A stretch of 64,000 bases of DNA from Aselliscus stoliczkanus. Taxonomy: Eukaryota; Chordata; Mammalia; Chiroptera; Hipposideridae. The stretch covers positions 18,203,501 to 18,267,500 of the forward strand of contig CM066740.1 of the NCBI GenBank assembly GCA_033961575.1, read 5' to 3'. The translations under genes were made by a program, and so were the position numbers. The notes beneath the pieces were generated by a model. It worked only from the letters and a program-made list of their open reading frames with translations. It made no database searches and was not told the origin of the DNA. Each line of letters starts with the position of its first letter. Position 1 is the stretch's first letter. Positions 34,135-45,720 of this stretch are shown piece by piece.

Positions 34135-34977
34135 CCTCGAATAATGCTGTTTCGTTACAACATTGATGACCGAAAAAAAAGCATCAGTTCCTGGCTGGGG
34201 ACACCCCATCTGTGGAGTTTGCATGTTCTCCCCATGTCTGTGTGGTTTTCTCTGGGTCCCCCAATTTCCCCCCACATCCCAAAGTTGTTCATATGAGATG
34301 AACTGGCGTGTCTCCATTGTCGCAGTCTGAGTGAGTGTGTGTGTGTGTGAGTGGCCGTGCAATGGAAGGGAGTCCTGTCAGGGTGGGTCCCACCTTGCCA
34401 CCTGAGCTGCTGGGAGAGGCTTCAACCACCTGGGACCTTAAACTGGAATAAGCGGGTTAGAAAAGAATTCTCTTACTTGTTTTTATTAATCTTTCTTTTA
34501 AAAAATTTTTTTTATTAGTTTCAGATGTACAAAACAATGTAATAGTTTTACATTTCACCCCTCACAAAGTGATAACCCCCCCCCAATCCATTGCCCCTTT
34601 GGTATTGTAAATAGCTGTTACAATTCCATTGACTCTATTCCCTATACTGTATTCCACATCCCATAACTATATATATATATTAAATTACAGTTGACATACA
34701 ATATTATTCAGCTTCAGCTTCAGGTGTACAGTGCAGTGGTCAGTTAATCTTTCTTAAATGTATGTATAGCTCACATATATTAAATGTTTAATATTAGAAG
34801 TGTTTTGGGTCTTTATTTAAGAATTCAGTGACATTTTTATGACCAGAAATATGCCATAGGAACTTAACTTGTGTATATCAATTAGCTTGTGGCAAAATTG
34901 GTTTTGTTATACGTTTTTTCACTGAAAGTCTCAGTTTCCAAGAACCTATGGACAACGTTAAGTGAGGACTTACTGTA
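34135..34977. mobile_element. Fossil DNA transposon with imperfect inverted repeats
   Basis: The ends are TACTGCAGGTCCTCGAATAA at the left and AAGTGAGGACTTACTGTA at the right, imperfect mirror images (TACWGYARGTCCTC). The interior contains GGAGTTTGCATGTTCTCCCC and GGAATAAGCGGGTTAG, text I remember from a mammalian Tc1/mariner-type repeat of the Kanga/Tigger sort; the exact name is uncertain. An L1 fragment with its own target duplication is nested at 34498-34743. Confidence 0.6.
34498..34743 (-). mobile_element. 5'-truncated L1 insertion nested in the DNA transposon
   Basis: TTTTTTATTAGTTTCAGATG, TACAAAACAATGTAATAGTT and CAGCTTCAGGTGTACAGTGC are antisense L1 3'-UTR landmarks. A 12-bp target duplication TTAATCTTTCTT flanks it at 34486-34497 and 34744-34755, so the insertion limits are clear. 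Confidence 0.8.
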
Positions 34978-35412
34978 CTCTCTGTAGACTCTCCACACAT
35001 GACTACTTAAGACAGTTTATAAATGAAAGGACAGGTGGTGGCAGGGGCGTGTCAAAGGTGGCAATGGCTTTCATAGATTTTGAGGTGGTAACACCATGCT
35101 TTACCACTTGGCCTGAGAGCCTGGCTCGTCAGGCAGCGTGACTGGGAAGAATGGTCAGCCCCTGCTACACACGGTAGAAGGTCCGAGTTTTACAGGAGGT
35201 ATACTTCCCACCAGGGGTTTACCAAGCTGGCTGAGAAGAGATGGCGAACACAAGCAAATGGAGCCTGGAAGCACTGCATTTTAGTGGCAAATATAGACAA
35301 GTGTTAGAGGGCTTAGGGGAAGAGAGAAATCATGGGAGGCTCAGGCTTTGGGTGGGCTGCTTGCAACTTTTACATGGATTGAAGGAAGAGGGGATATGGA
35401 AATACCTATATA
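34978..35412. other. Intron 1 segment, no feature recognised
   Basis: Ordinary intronic sequence without a recognised repeat, exon or RNA gene. Confidence 0.4.
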
Positions 35413-35427
35413 GAGAAACACAGGGAG

Positions 35428-35875
35428 GGCCGGCCGAGTGGCGTGTTGGTTAAGAGCTGGCTTGGGACCCCAGCTGCCCCGGTTCGGATCCCTCATATGA
35501 GGGCCAGTGACACTGCCTTCTACAGCTAAGATGGTGAACAATAGCTCCACCTAGATCTGGGTTGCTCTGAGTCCCTGGGGATGGCATAGCTGCAGTCCCT
35601 GCTGCAGTGGGCTGCCATAGGCTACAGTGAGTGGCCGGCAGCCAGCACAAGCTGCCAATAGCCGCTGTGAGCGACCATCCAGAGGCCTGGGATTGATCTG
35701 CCTCACCCGAGAAGAGCGCAATGATGATACCAACATGGGCCAGTGAAGCAGTGTCCTCCACAGCTAGACTGAAGAACAAAAGGACAGCAACTTGTCTGTT
35801 CCCCTTCCCTGGTTCCCCAAAGTTATTCCCCTCCCCCAATTCCCCAATAAAAATCTTAAAAAAAAAAAATCACCT
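35428..35875 (+). mobile_element. Long composite tRNA SINE, copy 6
   Basis: Full-length sense copy: GGCCGGCCGAGTGGCGTGTT head, GGTTCGGATCCCTCATATGA, tail TTCCCCAATAAAAATCTTAA. A 15-bp target duplication GAGAAACACAGGGAG lies at 35413-35427 and 35876-35890; a short non-A stretch (TCACCT) separates the tail from it. Confidence 0.9.
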
Positions 35876-35890
35876 GAGAAACACAGGGAG

Positions 35891-36310
35891 CAGAGGTCAT
35901 TGCAAGGGCTCAGGAAGAGGTGGGAATGTGCACGGTTTGCGTAGAAAACATCGGACAACCTGCTTGGCTAGAACGGGGATGTAGGAGAGAAGGGCAGCGG
36001 GGATTGTGGGACACCCAGGGCACTGACCTCTCTGTGTGAAGACTTGGAACATTGCGAGCACTCAGGAAAAGTGAACTGTGTTTGTTTTTAGGTAACTATT
36101 GTATTTCTTAATACCAGGTGTTATGTAAGATGTTTCAGGAAGATGAATCTGATTTGTGGGAAGGTGCTAGAGGCCAGAGTGGGCAGGGAGCAAGTCAGGT
36201 CACTCTGTTGTGCAGCTCAAGATGATAATATGCTGGGGACATGGCAGCTTTGAGCAAGGGAGTAGATGTTGCCCATCTTTTGAATGTTTTTTTGAGACTT
36301 TATTTGTGGG
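35891..36310. other. Intron 1 segment, no feature recognised
   Basis: Ordinary intronic sequence without a recognised repeat, exon or RNA gene. Confidence 0.4.
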
Positions 36311-36319
36311 GAGGAAGGA

Positions 36320-37210
36320 GGCCATTACTTTTTTGTTTAGCTTTTTATTGTGAAATAATTTCAGACTTAAAAGTTGTACAAATAGTACAAAGGGAATTCC
36401 CTTGAAAGCATCACCCTACTTCCCAAATGCTACCATTTTCTGTAACCACAGCACACTTGCCAAAGCTAGCATCAACACTCAATTAACCCAAATACCGACC
36501 TCACTTCGATCTTGCCCATTGTCCTACCAAGGTCCTTATCCTAGGCCAGGACCAAACTTTGCCTTTCATTATCAGTTTTCTTTGGTCTCCTCCAGTCTGA
36601 GGTAGTTTTTCTTGGTCTCTCATAACCTTGACAATTTTTGCAGAGTAAGGCTTGTTATCTTTAAGAATGTCCCTCAATTTGGAGTTCTCTGATGTTTTCT
36701 CATTAAATTCAGGTATGCATTTTGACAAAAATGCCACAAAAGCGCCTGGCTCAGTGTATCATATCAGCAGACACATGATGTCAACATGCCTTGGAATGGG
36801 TGATAACTTTTATCACTTTGTTAAGGTGGTGTCTGCTCATTTCCACTGAAAAGTTGCCATTTTTTCTCTGGACTCAGTAATATCTTGCGAGGAGACACTT
36901 GGATACTATGGAAATGTCCTGTATCTCATTATACTTTTGTCCATTAATTTTGGTATCCATTGATTTCTTGTCTGCGACATTCAGTTCTGCCTAATGGTGT
37001 TTTCCTCTTTTTATTGCATTTAGTAATTAGAATTATTCTTTAAGGAAGAGCTGCCCGCCAGAGTTTATTTATTCAATTATTTATATATGTATATACTCAT
37101 AGATATTTATTCTATGAGTTATAGTTTAATTCTTTAATTATTTTGCCCAAGTTGTCCCAGATTTGGCCAGTAGGAGTTGCTTCACGTTGGCTGCTGTGGA
37201 AAGGGCTCAT
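36320..37210 (-). mobile_element. Antisense old L1 3'-region fragment
   Basis: GTCCCTCAATTTGGAGTTCT, CTCATTAAATTCAGGTATGC, CATATCAGCAGACACATGAT, GTTAAGGTGGTGTCTGCTCA and GATTTGGCCAGTAGGAG are in the order of old L1M antisense 3' regions. Roughly 0.9 kb, diverged, noncoding. Confidence 0.75.
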
Positions 37211-38000
37211 TTCGGGTGTTACTGGTGGGTTGTTGTTATTGATAATACAAGTCAGGAATTCAGTGAAAAGAGGAGATAAGTAAGCGTGTTAATTTGCCTG
37301 TTGTTCAAAATCTTTAGTGACTTGGTTCCTAAAATGTAAAGGCTTTTCTGTGATTGCATTATCTAAGAAAGCCCACCCAGTTAGGCAAAACTATTTTGTT
37401 TGTAAACACTGTGGAAGAAAGAAATTTTCCCAAGGATTGAATAAAATCAAGTTGATGACTCTCTGGGGTTTGTTTCTGTTGTACCTATTGTGTATATATT
37501 TCCCAGAAGCTGTTGGTTCTGCCTGATTTACGTCCCTAGGCAGGCAAGATTGTGAAATATTTATAAGTATTCCTAGAACCCACTTTGATTTTCTACTTTA
37601 GCTTTTAAGTGGGGCAAGCATGTTTATACTAGAAGAGAGTCCTTTAATAACGAGAAGTAGAAATTAAGTTTAACACTGTCGATCCCATTAAAAGGGGTAT
37701 GTATTTCAGAAGATATGTAGGTGCTGTGTCCTTCTACAGACGTGAAAGTCCCTTGGCTTAGGGCTATGTCTGGGCTGGAGTAAATAGAAAACACATACCC
37801 CATGCACAGGTGCAAGGTGGGATTTACTGAAACACTGGCTCTTTGTTCTGCACCAGCCAGGCTTAGCAGCTCAGCCCCAGAGCCCAGAGCTATTGGTCAA
37901 ATGACTTATCCCTCAGCCAGGGAGTGTGAGGGAGGCGATGTTTGAGGTGTGCTCCAAGCCTTACAGCTGAAGTGGATGATGAAAGGTTCAAATTCCCAGT
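37211..38000. other. Intron 1 segment, no feature recognised
   Basis: Ordinary intronic sequence without a recognised repeat, exon or RNA gene. Confidence 0.4.
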
Positions 38001-38007
38001 TTCAATC

Positions 38008-38054
38008 ACTGAGTTTTACAGTTTTTCTCAAACCTGTGTGTGCGCGCGCGCACG

Positions 38055-38114
<60 letters not shown>

Positions 38115-38245
38115 CCCAGGGGAGCTTGGCAAAAACTACCCAGGCCCCACTCCTAGAGGCCTGAACACCTGTTTTTTTTGTGTGTTTTTTCATCAGTTTC
38201 CCAGATGGCTCTTACTTACATCCAGGGTTAAGAACTGCTGGAACT
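38008..38245 (+). mobile_element. MER5-like element split by a (CA)n run
   Basis: The left arm TTTACAGTTTTTCTCAAACC and the right arm CTCCCAGGGGAGCTTGGCAA through GGTTAAGAACTGCTGG have the look of a MER5-type hAT element. The two parts are separated by the CA microsatellite. Overlapping frames here come from the repeat. Confidence 0.55.
38036..38111. repeat. (TG/CG/CA)n microsatellite
   Basis: TGTGTGCGCGCGCGCACGCA followed by a CA run of about 25 units. The alternating purine-pyrimidine sequence can adopt Z-DNA. Confidence 0.95.
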
Positions 38246-38309
38246 AGCAGATACTATTTGTGACTTCATACAGTTAGTTAGATGGCACTCGTTTGTCGCA
38301 TGCTTCTTA

Positions 38310-38535
38310 AACCACCACATTCTTAGTTATAAGATACATGTAGGAGGGTGGTAACTAGCCACAGGCTTAGGTTGTAAACTCAGGGGAATTCCTTAACCCC
38401 TTTAAGTCTAGTTTTAGCATCTGCAAAAAGGGATTAATAATAGCACCTATCTCAGGTTTTTAAGGAATAAGTGATAGGTTGCATGTAAAACACTTAGTAT
38501 AATCTCTAGCACGTACTAGAAATTCAGTTATTTAT
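38310..38535 (+). repeat. MIR SINE fragment
   Basis: Sense MIR order: GGGAATTCCTTAACCCCTTT, AGCATCTGCAAAAAGGGATT, AATAATAGCACCTATCTCAG, then AACACTTAGTATAATCTC. Confidence 0.8.
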
Positions 38536-38544
38536 TATCTAGCA

Positions 38545-38750
38545 GCATGTCACAGTGGAGTGGTGACTTCGGAATCAATCACTTTTGTTTGAGTCCTGAC
38601 TCTGTAACTTTCCAGCTCTGGGACCTTCAGTGAATGTCTTAATTCCCCTGACCCACAGGCCTCTCATTTGTAAAACTATGCATAGGTGGGTGCAGTTACT
38701 AATATTGGAAATTGCTGAAGACAAAAGAAGTGCTCAGGAAGCATTTCTGT
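38545..38750 (+). repeat. MIR SINE fragment
   Basis: Second sense MIR directly following the first: GTTTGAGTCCTGACTCTGTA, CTCTGGGACCTTCAGTGAAT, CCTCTCATTTGTAAAACTAT, then AGAAGTGCTCAGGAAGC. Confidence 0.75.
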
Positions 38751-39551
38751 CACCTTCCCTTACATTCCGTTTTCTTAACACATCATGGAGCCATAGACAA
38801 ATGTAATTTCAAGAACATCGTGGACTTTGGTGTGGCCAGGCTATGTTGAGGAGTTCATATTACAAGTGGCCTTTGTGGCTTTGACTGACTGTTGGGGCCC
38901 TGAGGAAGTGGTGTGGGCCTCAACTGACCAGTGCTTGCAGAAAGAGAGTCATGGTGAACTGCCCTGGCCTTCCGTTTCAGTCACTAGCTCACATCTCCGG
39001 TTTGCATTATGCCTAACTTGTGATGACCGTGTAATTTTCAAGCCAACATACTGGCTGGAATTCTGTCCTTTTAATCTTGATGAAGCTTTGATTGAGATGT
39101 AAGTGTATCCTGGGGCTTAAAAAAGACGTGCAGTCTTAGAATGCCACTGGACAGCCTACTAGGTCACAGCCTTTATTGTTTTAGTCGATAATCTCTTAAC
39201 CCATCTGCCCCCTAGTTGGCTTATGAAGAAGCTTCTTGGCTTCTGGACCTGTAAGAAATCTAAGTATACTTATTTCACTTTAACATCTTCATATTCTACT
39301 TGATTACCCAGAATGGGAAAAGGACAATGGACAAAGGTGACAGAAAGTTGGATCATGAACTGAATCCTTGAGTTATCAATAAATTTGGTAGTTCTTAGTG
39401 GTTCCTGTTGGTAATAGAGCAGGTCACACTTCTGTGGTGATTGAAGTAATTCAGCCTTCTCCTTTCATTTTTCTCTCTCTTGGTAGCCCCCATATTTTAA
39501 ATCAATGCAAGCAGAGTATTAAGGCATGTCCTTTAAGAGCTGATAAAAATT
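38751..39551. other. Intron 1 segment, no feature recognised
   Basis: Ordinary intronic sequence. The frame 38827-39102 has no recognised domain. Confidence 0.4.
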
Positions 39552-39558
39552 ATGTCTT

Positions 39559-40028
39559 GGGCCAGCAGAGTGGTGGGTTGGTTAAGAGCTGACTTGGGGC
39601 GCCAGCTCTGAGCAGCAGGGCCCCAGTTCGGATCCCCCATATGAGGGCCAGTGACACTGCCCTCTACAGCTAAGATGGTGAACACCAGCTCCACCTGGAG
39701 CTGGACTGCCATGAGTTGCATGTGACGGCATAGACTGCAGCTCCTGCTGCAATGGGCTACCATAAGCTACAGTGAGCGGCCAGCAGCCAGCATGAGTGGC
39801 CAACAGCTGGTGTGAGCTGCCAAGAGCCTCAGTGAGCGGCCATCCAGAGGCCGGCGACCGATCTGCCTCACACGGGAAGAGTGCAATGATGATACCAACA
39901 TGGGCCAGTGAAGCAATATCCTCCACAACTAGACTGAAGAACAAAAGGACAACTTGTCTGTTCCTCTTTCCCAATTCCCCAATGCTGTTCCCTTCCCCCA
40001 GTACTCCAATAAAATCTTCAAAAAAAAA
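39559..40028 (+). mobile_element. Long composite tRNA SINE, copy 7
   Basis: Sense copy of about 470 bp with head GGGCCAGCAGAGTGGTGGGT, GTTCGGATCCCCCATATGAG and tail CTCCAATAAAATCTTCAAAA. A short target duplication ATGTCTT lies at 39552-39558 and 40029-40035. The body has an additional CAACAGCTGGTGTGAGCTGC unit, making it longer than the others. Confidence 0.85.
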
Positions 40029-40035
40029 ATGTCTT

Positions 40036-42700
40036 TAGTCTATAATATAGTTTAGCAAGATACTTTCAGTGACTCTGGAATGAGTTCCATGCTTGGTTCA
40101 GACCCAGCTTCATACACTGTTATAGTTTAACTTTAGTGGACACCTATCTTGAAAAAAAAAAATGAAGATAGTATATGATTGCTAACCAATTATCCTTTTG
40201 AATTATGCCATTATTTTTTCTGGAAGTTCATTTGGGAATATTAAAATGTTGCAGTTTCCTAAATGCATGTTTAAAATATGAGGTTTGCCTGGAATCACTT
40301 AGGGAATCATTTTCCATGGTTTATTAAAATGGAAAGGAAAAATAAATTGGAATTAAAATCTAATTATATTTGTGTTCTTGTCAGTCTTCTCTCTATGGTA
40401 TAATATATGTCTTTCATGAGTGAATCATTGTATCTAGTTTAAGTAATTCTAGGAAATTGGAAATAAAGGGGGGGAAAGGAATCATCATCTCATCTGGGCA
40501 TTGTATTTATGCGGTATGATGGTGAGAGCCATTTAAAAGAGGACATCCTGCATCAACTGGACCAGCCATCCATTGTAGAATGAATTGATAGGAAATCGGG
40601 ATCAAGAAAGAGAATTCATGGATTTAAAATGTTCTTTAGATCCTATGTCTTCTGGGAAATAGATTTCTAAATTAGGAATGGTATCTGTTCATATGTATGT
40701 TTCTGGAAGCCCCCACAGTGCTTGGCCAGGAGCTCAGTAGGTGCTTCATAAATATGAAATGAATGGAAGGTCTTTGCTACAGGATTGATTAGATGAAGCT
40801 CTGAAATGCTGAAAGGAGAAATAAAACCAAGGAATTCAAAGAAGGGATGAAAACAGCTAGATAATTGTATATCAGGGAAAGAATATTGAAATGGAATGGT
40901 GTGCATTTTCAAGGGTGTTCTTGTGATAGCATTTCAGGTAAATTCTGGGAGAGCAATTCGTGAGGTGTCTTAGGGCAGTGAGTCTCAGATTCCCATAAGT
41001 TGACCCATGGTATATATTCCCTTGATAAAATCATGCAACAATCCTTTCCCAACATCTATTTAAAATGAGATAATGGATGGACTCTTCCCCCATGCTCTTT
41101 TTTCTTTCAGTCTTTGACACTTGCTTTTTTTGCAGCAGCTAACGTAGAGTGGACTCCAGAAAACGACAGCATTATGGTCGCTATTTTAAGTGTAACAGAT
41201 CAGTCCCTTACAGAGTTCTACAGAGGGTTCTGTGGCTTCCCCACACTCAGCTGACTTTGAGAGCTGCCATCCTGGAGTGTTAGTGAAATGAAGCTCCCCT
41301 GGGTCCAGTTAAGGCAGTGCTGCACAGGAGCTTCTCACAACAGATCTAGGCATTGTGCCCTCTAAAAGGCAGTTCTTGTTATGTTGCTCTTGTCGATTCC
41401 CTGTGGGCTAATAGCTTTTCTAACACTGTTAATCTAGTCAGCATAGAAGAATCCCCTTCTTTATTTACTCACCTTACCGATCTTTTGAAACAAGCCATCC
41501 ACAGGGGAAGTTTCTGTGAAGTGGGATTGTGTCAGTGTAAGAGGACTGTTGAGACAGCCAGATTTAGGTTGGCAGCAAGGAGAAAGGAAGTGGTTTGCTT
41601 TCTTTTGTGAAAGTGCCCCTGCCTAGTTCTTTAGAACTTGTTTCTACCGAAGTGCTTTCTTTTAAACTGAGACCATGTAAAGTATTTGCTTTTCTGAGCT
41701 GATTCGGGCCATTAGATGAGTCATAAAGATTGTCAGTTCTAGCCTGCCATATTGATTTTTAAAAGTCTCTCTGTTTAGAAGGGGAAAAAAATCTTATCAT
41801 GATGATTCATCTTCAAATTATAAATCTGGTACATATGCAAATTTTAAATTGTTTAGTATTTCAATTAGTGAATACTGATTCTGATGACAGAAGGCCTAGG
41901 AAGAGCCAGTTGGGAGTGCGTATAGACTAGACTAGAAGGGGTAGGTGAATGTTTTATTTTAATACATGGGAATTTTAAATGGCCTGTCTACCTTATAAAT
42001 TCCATTTACTTTGAAGTCATTGCAAATCTGTAGCAGAGTATACCAACTGGCATTTTTGGATAAAGAGTCTATACATTTATTTTAGTTTAATTAGGAGATA
42101 AGTAGTATAGGAGGCAGGTGGAGCGGGGAAGAAGCAGAATTAGATTACATTTTAATGGAAGGTTCAGATGCTGAATGGCGATGATTGGCAGGCTTTGTTT
42201 CATAAGTTTAGCAAATTCTAAGTGGCAGCGGCAGACTAAAAACTATGGGATCTAAAAAAACAGCAAGCCTTGGAATAGAGGTGTAAAGAGCTTTAAAAAT
42301 ATAGGTTGGAAGCTCAGTAAATGTTAGTTCCTCTGTTCTTTTTCCTATATTACAATGGGAAATGATAATAATTTTCTATGGTGCCTAAGCATATGTGGGT
42401 GATGGTGCTGCTTACTAGACTGTTAGGAAGGAGAAATTAGCTCCTGCCTTACCGAGTTGATATAGAAATATAAATATCTACAAATACCAAGAAAAATATA
42501 CATTTTTGGGCGAGGTTGTATGCTGGATGCTATGAAGGCAAAGCTGCATAAACTGCCAGCACCCGCTCAGGAAGCTGATGGATTAATTGGGGCAAATGTG
42601 CTCACAGTAAGACAGCCAGCAATGCAGAACACCCAGGAGCTGCTACATGAATAGTCAAAAAAAGGAGGAGCCCAAAAATGGACAAACCCTAGTGGACTGG
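40036..42700. other. Intron 1 segment, no feature recognised
   Basis: About 2.7 kb of intron without a recognised repeat, exon or RNA gene. The frame 41353-41610 has no known domain. Confidence 0.4.
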
Positions 42701-42863
42701 GGTGGGTTGGAGAAGCTTCACCCAGGAGATGACTACACGGACCTGGACTTCAGAGTCTGGTGGGTTCAGGAAATATCAGGAAAGACGGGGTGCTTTCTAA
42801 CATGGAGAATGGTATGAGCAGAGACAGGGTATGAGTGGCCCATTCTTCTGATAAGTACTTCTT

Positions 42864-43299
42864 TATTGTTTATTTTTTATTTATTTATTTATTTTTATTA
42901 GGGAATTGGGGGAGGGGAACAGCGTTGGGGAATCGGGGAAGAGGAACAGACAAGTTGCTGTCCTTTTGTTCTTCAGTCTAGTTGTGGAGGACATTGCTTC
43001 ACTGGCCCATGTTGGTATCATCATTGCTCTCTTCTCTGGTGAGACGGCCTCTGGATGGCCGCTTACGGCGGCTATTGGCAGCTCATGCTGGCTGCAAGCC
43101 GCTCACGCTGACTGCCAGCCACTCACTGTAGCCTATGGGGCTGCAGCTATGCCGTCCCAGGGACTCACAGCAGCCCAGCTCCAGGTGGAGCTGTTGTTAG
43201 CTGTAGAGGGCAGTGTCACTGGCCCTCATATGTGGGATCCGAACCGGGGCCACTGGCGTCCCAAGCCAGCTCTTAGCCAACGCACCACTCAGCCGACCC
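42864..43299 (-). mobile_element. Long composite tRNA SINE, copy 8
   Basis: Antisense full-length copy, its poly-A tail changed to a (TTTA)n run at the left. The head complement ends CACTCAGCCGACCC. A 15-bp target duplication, TGATAAGTACTTCTT and TGATGAGTACTTCTT, lies at 42849-42863 and 43300-43314 with one mismatch. Confidence 0.9.
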
Positions 43300-43314
43300 T
43301 GATGAGTACTTCTT

Positions 43315-43937
43315 GATAAATCAAAGAAGCCAGGTAGGGAGTTAGAAAGAGAATACCAGAAATCTGTTGGTGGCAGAATGTGGTGGGCTCTGAAGGGCAG
43401 GCTCAACGGGGGTTGGATTGTGGAATATAAGCAATAAGAGACCCAGTGTGAGTCCAAAGGCTGATTTAGAGACATTTGTTTAATTGAGGTTTGCAGGATG
43501 GCCTGAGTGGACTCAATCAGAGGGCAGGGAAATCCATGGAGAAGCTGAAGCAGCAGTTCAAGTGCATAGAGATGAAAACCTGAGTTAGGCTGGTGAAAGT
43601 GGAAATGAAAGGGAAAAGAGAAATGGCACCAAAATCACATTAAGAATAAAGTGACAAGTACAAAAACATCCCAGTCTTTCTGTTGCACTTTTTGAAGTTG
43701 TGCTGTCTGGATTGGGGGCCATTCAAATAGCGTATCCTGTCCTTCTGGAATGGATGTTGATCAGATACACTGAATGAGAATAAATAAGGATGTTAATCCT
43801 GCCTGGCCTGTGACTTGAGATTTCAGCTCATTTTTTGCATGGACACCTACGGGGCCTGCCACTGTTGTATATATTGTGCCCTTATGATACAAAGATTTCT
43901 ATGTGGTTCTAATTTTTTCGTTTTTCTTTTAAAATAG
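43315..43937. other. Intron 1 end, upstream of exon 2
   Basis: No repeat recognised. The last bases (TCGTTTTTCTTTTAAAATAG) give a pyrimidine-rich tract and the acceptor for exon 2. Confidence 0.45.
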
Positions 43938-43988
43938 ACTCTATCAAGAAGAATCTCCAATCCATACCTTGAACATACTTCTTCCCAG
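43938..43988 (+). CDS. RAPGEF5: RAPGEF5 coding exon 2
   Basis: A 51-base exon (17 codons) between AAAATAG and CAG|GTATGA, phase 0 on both sides. It reads TLSRRISNPYLEHTSSQ. It extends the basic patch at the end of exon 1 and links it to the DEP domain. The RRIS motif fits a basophilic kinase site (RRxS), though no function is shown. Because the exon is a multiple of three, skipping it would keep the frame. No other frame of this exon stays compatible with its neighbours. Confidence is limited mainly by the exon's short length. Confidence 0.75.
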
Positions 43989-44154
43989 GTATGATTCTTT
44001 TCTCTCTCATTGTATTTTCTGAAACAATGCTTCACAAATCCTGATGTAGAATTCTCTAGTTATAGCTATCCCCTTTGCTCCTAATCATGCCATCTCCTGT
44101 GGAATAACATCCTCCTGGAATAACACAGCCAAAGGTGTTTGAGATATCCCCATA

Positions 44155-44360
44155 ATTGTGTCATGGTTCAAGATGTTCACTAAAAAAGAAGAAAATATTT
44201 TCCCATCTTCCAAGTCCTTTGCATGAATATATTATCAATACAGTGTAGTTGATTTATACTATAAAAATTTTCAATTTGCTATATTGATAGAAACACTATT
44301 TTAAAAATTGTGGGTATTTTACACTGAAAACTGGACAGGGAATTATTTATAGTTATTTAA
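44155..44360. repeat. Diverged duplication, copy A (intron 2)
   Basis: ATTGTGTCATGGTTCAAGAT onward aligns through TATTTTCCCATCTTC, GCATGAATATATTATCAATA and TGTGGGTATTTTACACTGAA with the segment at 45297-45515. Identity judged by eye is about three quarters. I cannot assign it to any known repeat family. Confidence 0.7.
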
Positions 44361-45296
44361 TAGTAGAATATCACTGTATGCTAATTGGTAAGAAAAGATG
44401 AAGATGCCTTTATTGTGTTGTGTTAAAGAATCAGTCGACAAAGAGTTGCATTTTTAAAAATAATAGGAGACTGTGAACTTTGTGAGGGCGAGGACCTTTT
44501 TGGGCTTGTTCCATTATTGTCTTCAGCATCTATTGTAGAATGAGGTTTGATAGCTGCTCATTAGATGGTTTTTTTTGACTGACTGAGTAACTGAACATTG
44601 GTACCATATCCGGACTAGTCAAGTGTCACTTGACTTGTACCTTTCTTACGGTAATAGTTTCTATCCCCTGACTTGTCCAAGTTTTTTGTTTTTTAAATTC
44701 TAACATGTTGAAAATAAATCATTTTCTGCCCTTCGCACTTTCTCATCAGGTTGTGTTTAGGAGGTGGTAACAGAAAAATTAAAGAAGTATAAAAAGGGGG
44801 TTGAATTGTTCCCTGTCAAGTCATCATCAATATATTATCAATTTGTTTTCTTTGAGAGAAGATATATATTTTGTAGGGACAAAATTTTCTCGGTGCTAAA
44901 AGCGTTCACTAAGAAACAAGTAAACAGATGTAAGCACATACCTCCAGTATATATTACTTTTAATGAGCCTTTACTTATGAAGATGTTTCATTTTTCTTTA
45001 GCTACCATCGTTTATGAAGTAGCATTGTACTATGGAGGAAGATGCCAATTGTAGAGAAAGGAGGTAGTATAAAAGTAGGACGTAGCCTTCTCTGGATCTA
45101 AGGAATACCCTCCTTCCTGCTCCAAGAATCAGAGACTCATATGGGCAAATTAGAAGAATTAAAAAAAGAAGTTAAATGAAATTTTTATCTGCTAGATGGA
45201 ACTGCGAAGTAGATGAAACCAGGATTCTTGGAATTAACCATGAATTCTGCATTTGAGTGAAGCTTAAAAGCAAAGCAGACAGCAGCCTGCTATCAA

Positions 45297-45515
45297 ATTG
45301 TGACATGGTGCAAAATGTTCACTAGATAGGAAGAAATTATTTTCCCATCTTCTAAGACCTTTACATGAATGCATTATCAATATGGCAGAGTTAATGTATA
45401 ATAAAAATCGTCTTCAGTTTGATGTATTGAGAGAAACCCTGTATTTTTAAAAAAACAGTGGATATTTTATGCTAAAAATATTGTGTAAAGGGAGATTCTA
45501 ATTATAGTTAAAGCA
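45297..45515. repeat. Diverged duplication, copy B (intron 2)
   Basis: ATTGTGACATGGTGCAAAAT onward is the partner of copy A, same orientation, offset about 1,142 bp, with shared TTATTTTCCCATCTTC and CATGAATGCATTATCAATAT stretches. Confidence 0.7.
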
Positions 45516-45720
45516 GTTTAGCATATGGAACATAGCTATTATAGCTTTATAGCATAAGTGAACCAATAGCAAAAGTAAAATAAAATAGGTAGTTTTATGT
45601 TTGTAGTTGCATAACTGTCTTAAGCATAAGGATTTGGTCATGATATTTTACATATAGTATGCTCACACACTGTCTCATTATTGTTCTAAATTTACAGTGA
45701 TTGTTTGCTTTTCCACCTAG

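Larger units (their letters stand above)
730..43937 (+). other. RAPGEF5: RAPGEF5 intron 1 (43,208 bp, phase 0)
   Basis: The intron runs from the GTGAGT donor at 730 to the AAAATAG acceptor ending at 43937. It is filled mainly with the repeats listed separately. I found no convincing internal exon, no second gene and no small structured RNA gene. A long first intron after a CpG-island exon is usual for signalling genes and is a plausible place for enhancers, but the sequence alone does not identify them. Confidence 0.75.

Noticed and set aside
37942..38247. Frames with poly-Thr-His or poly-Cys-Val
   Set aside because: Translation of the (CA)n microsatellite.
44764..45054. 96-codon frame between exons 2 and 3
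   Set aside because: Although it lies between real exons, it has no flanking splice pair in the right phase, and the exon 2 to exon 3 join already gives a continuous DEP-family protein.
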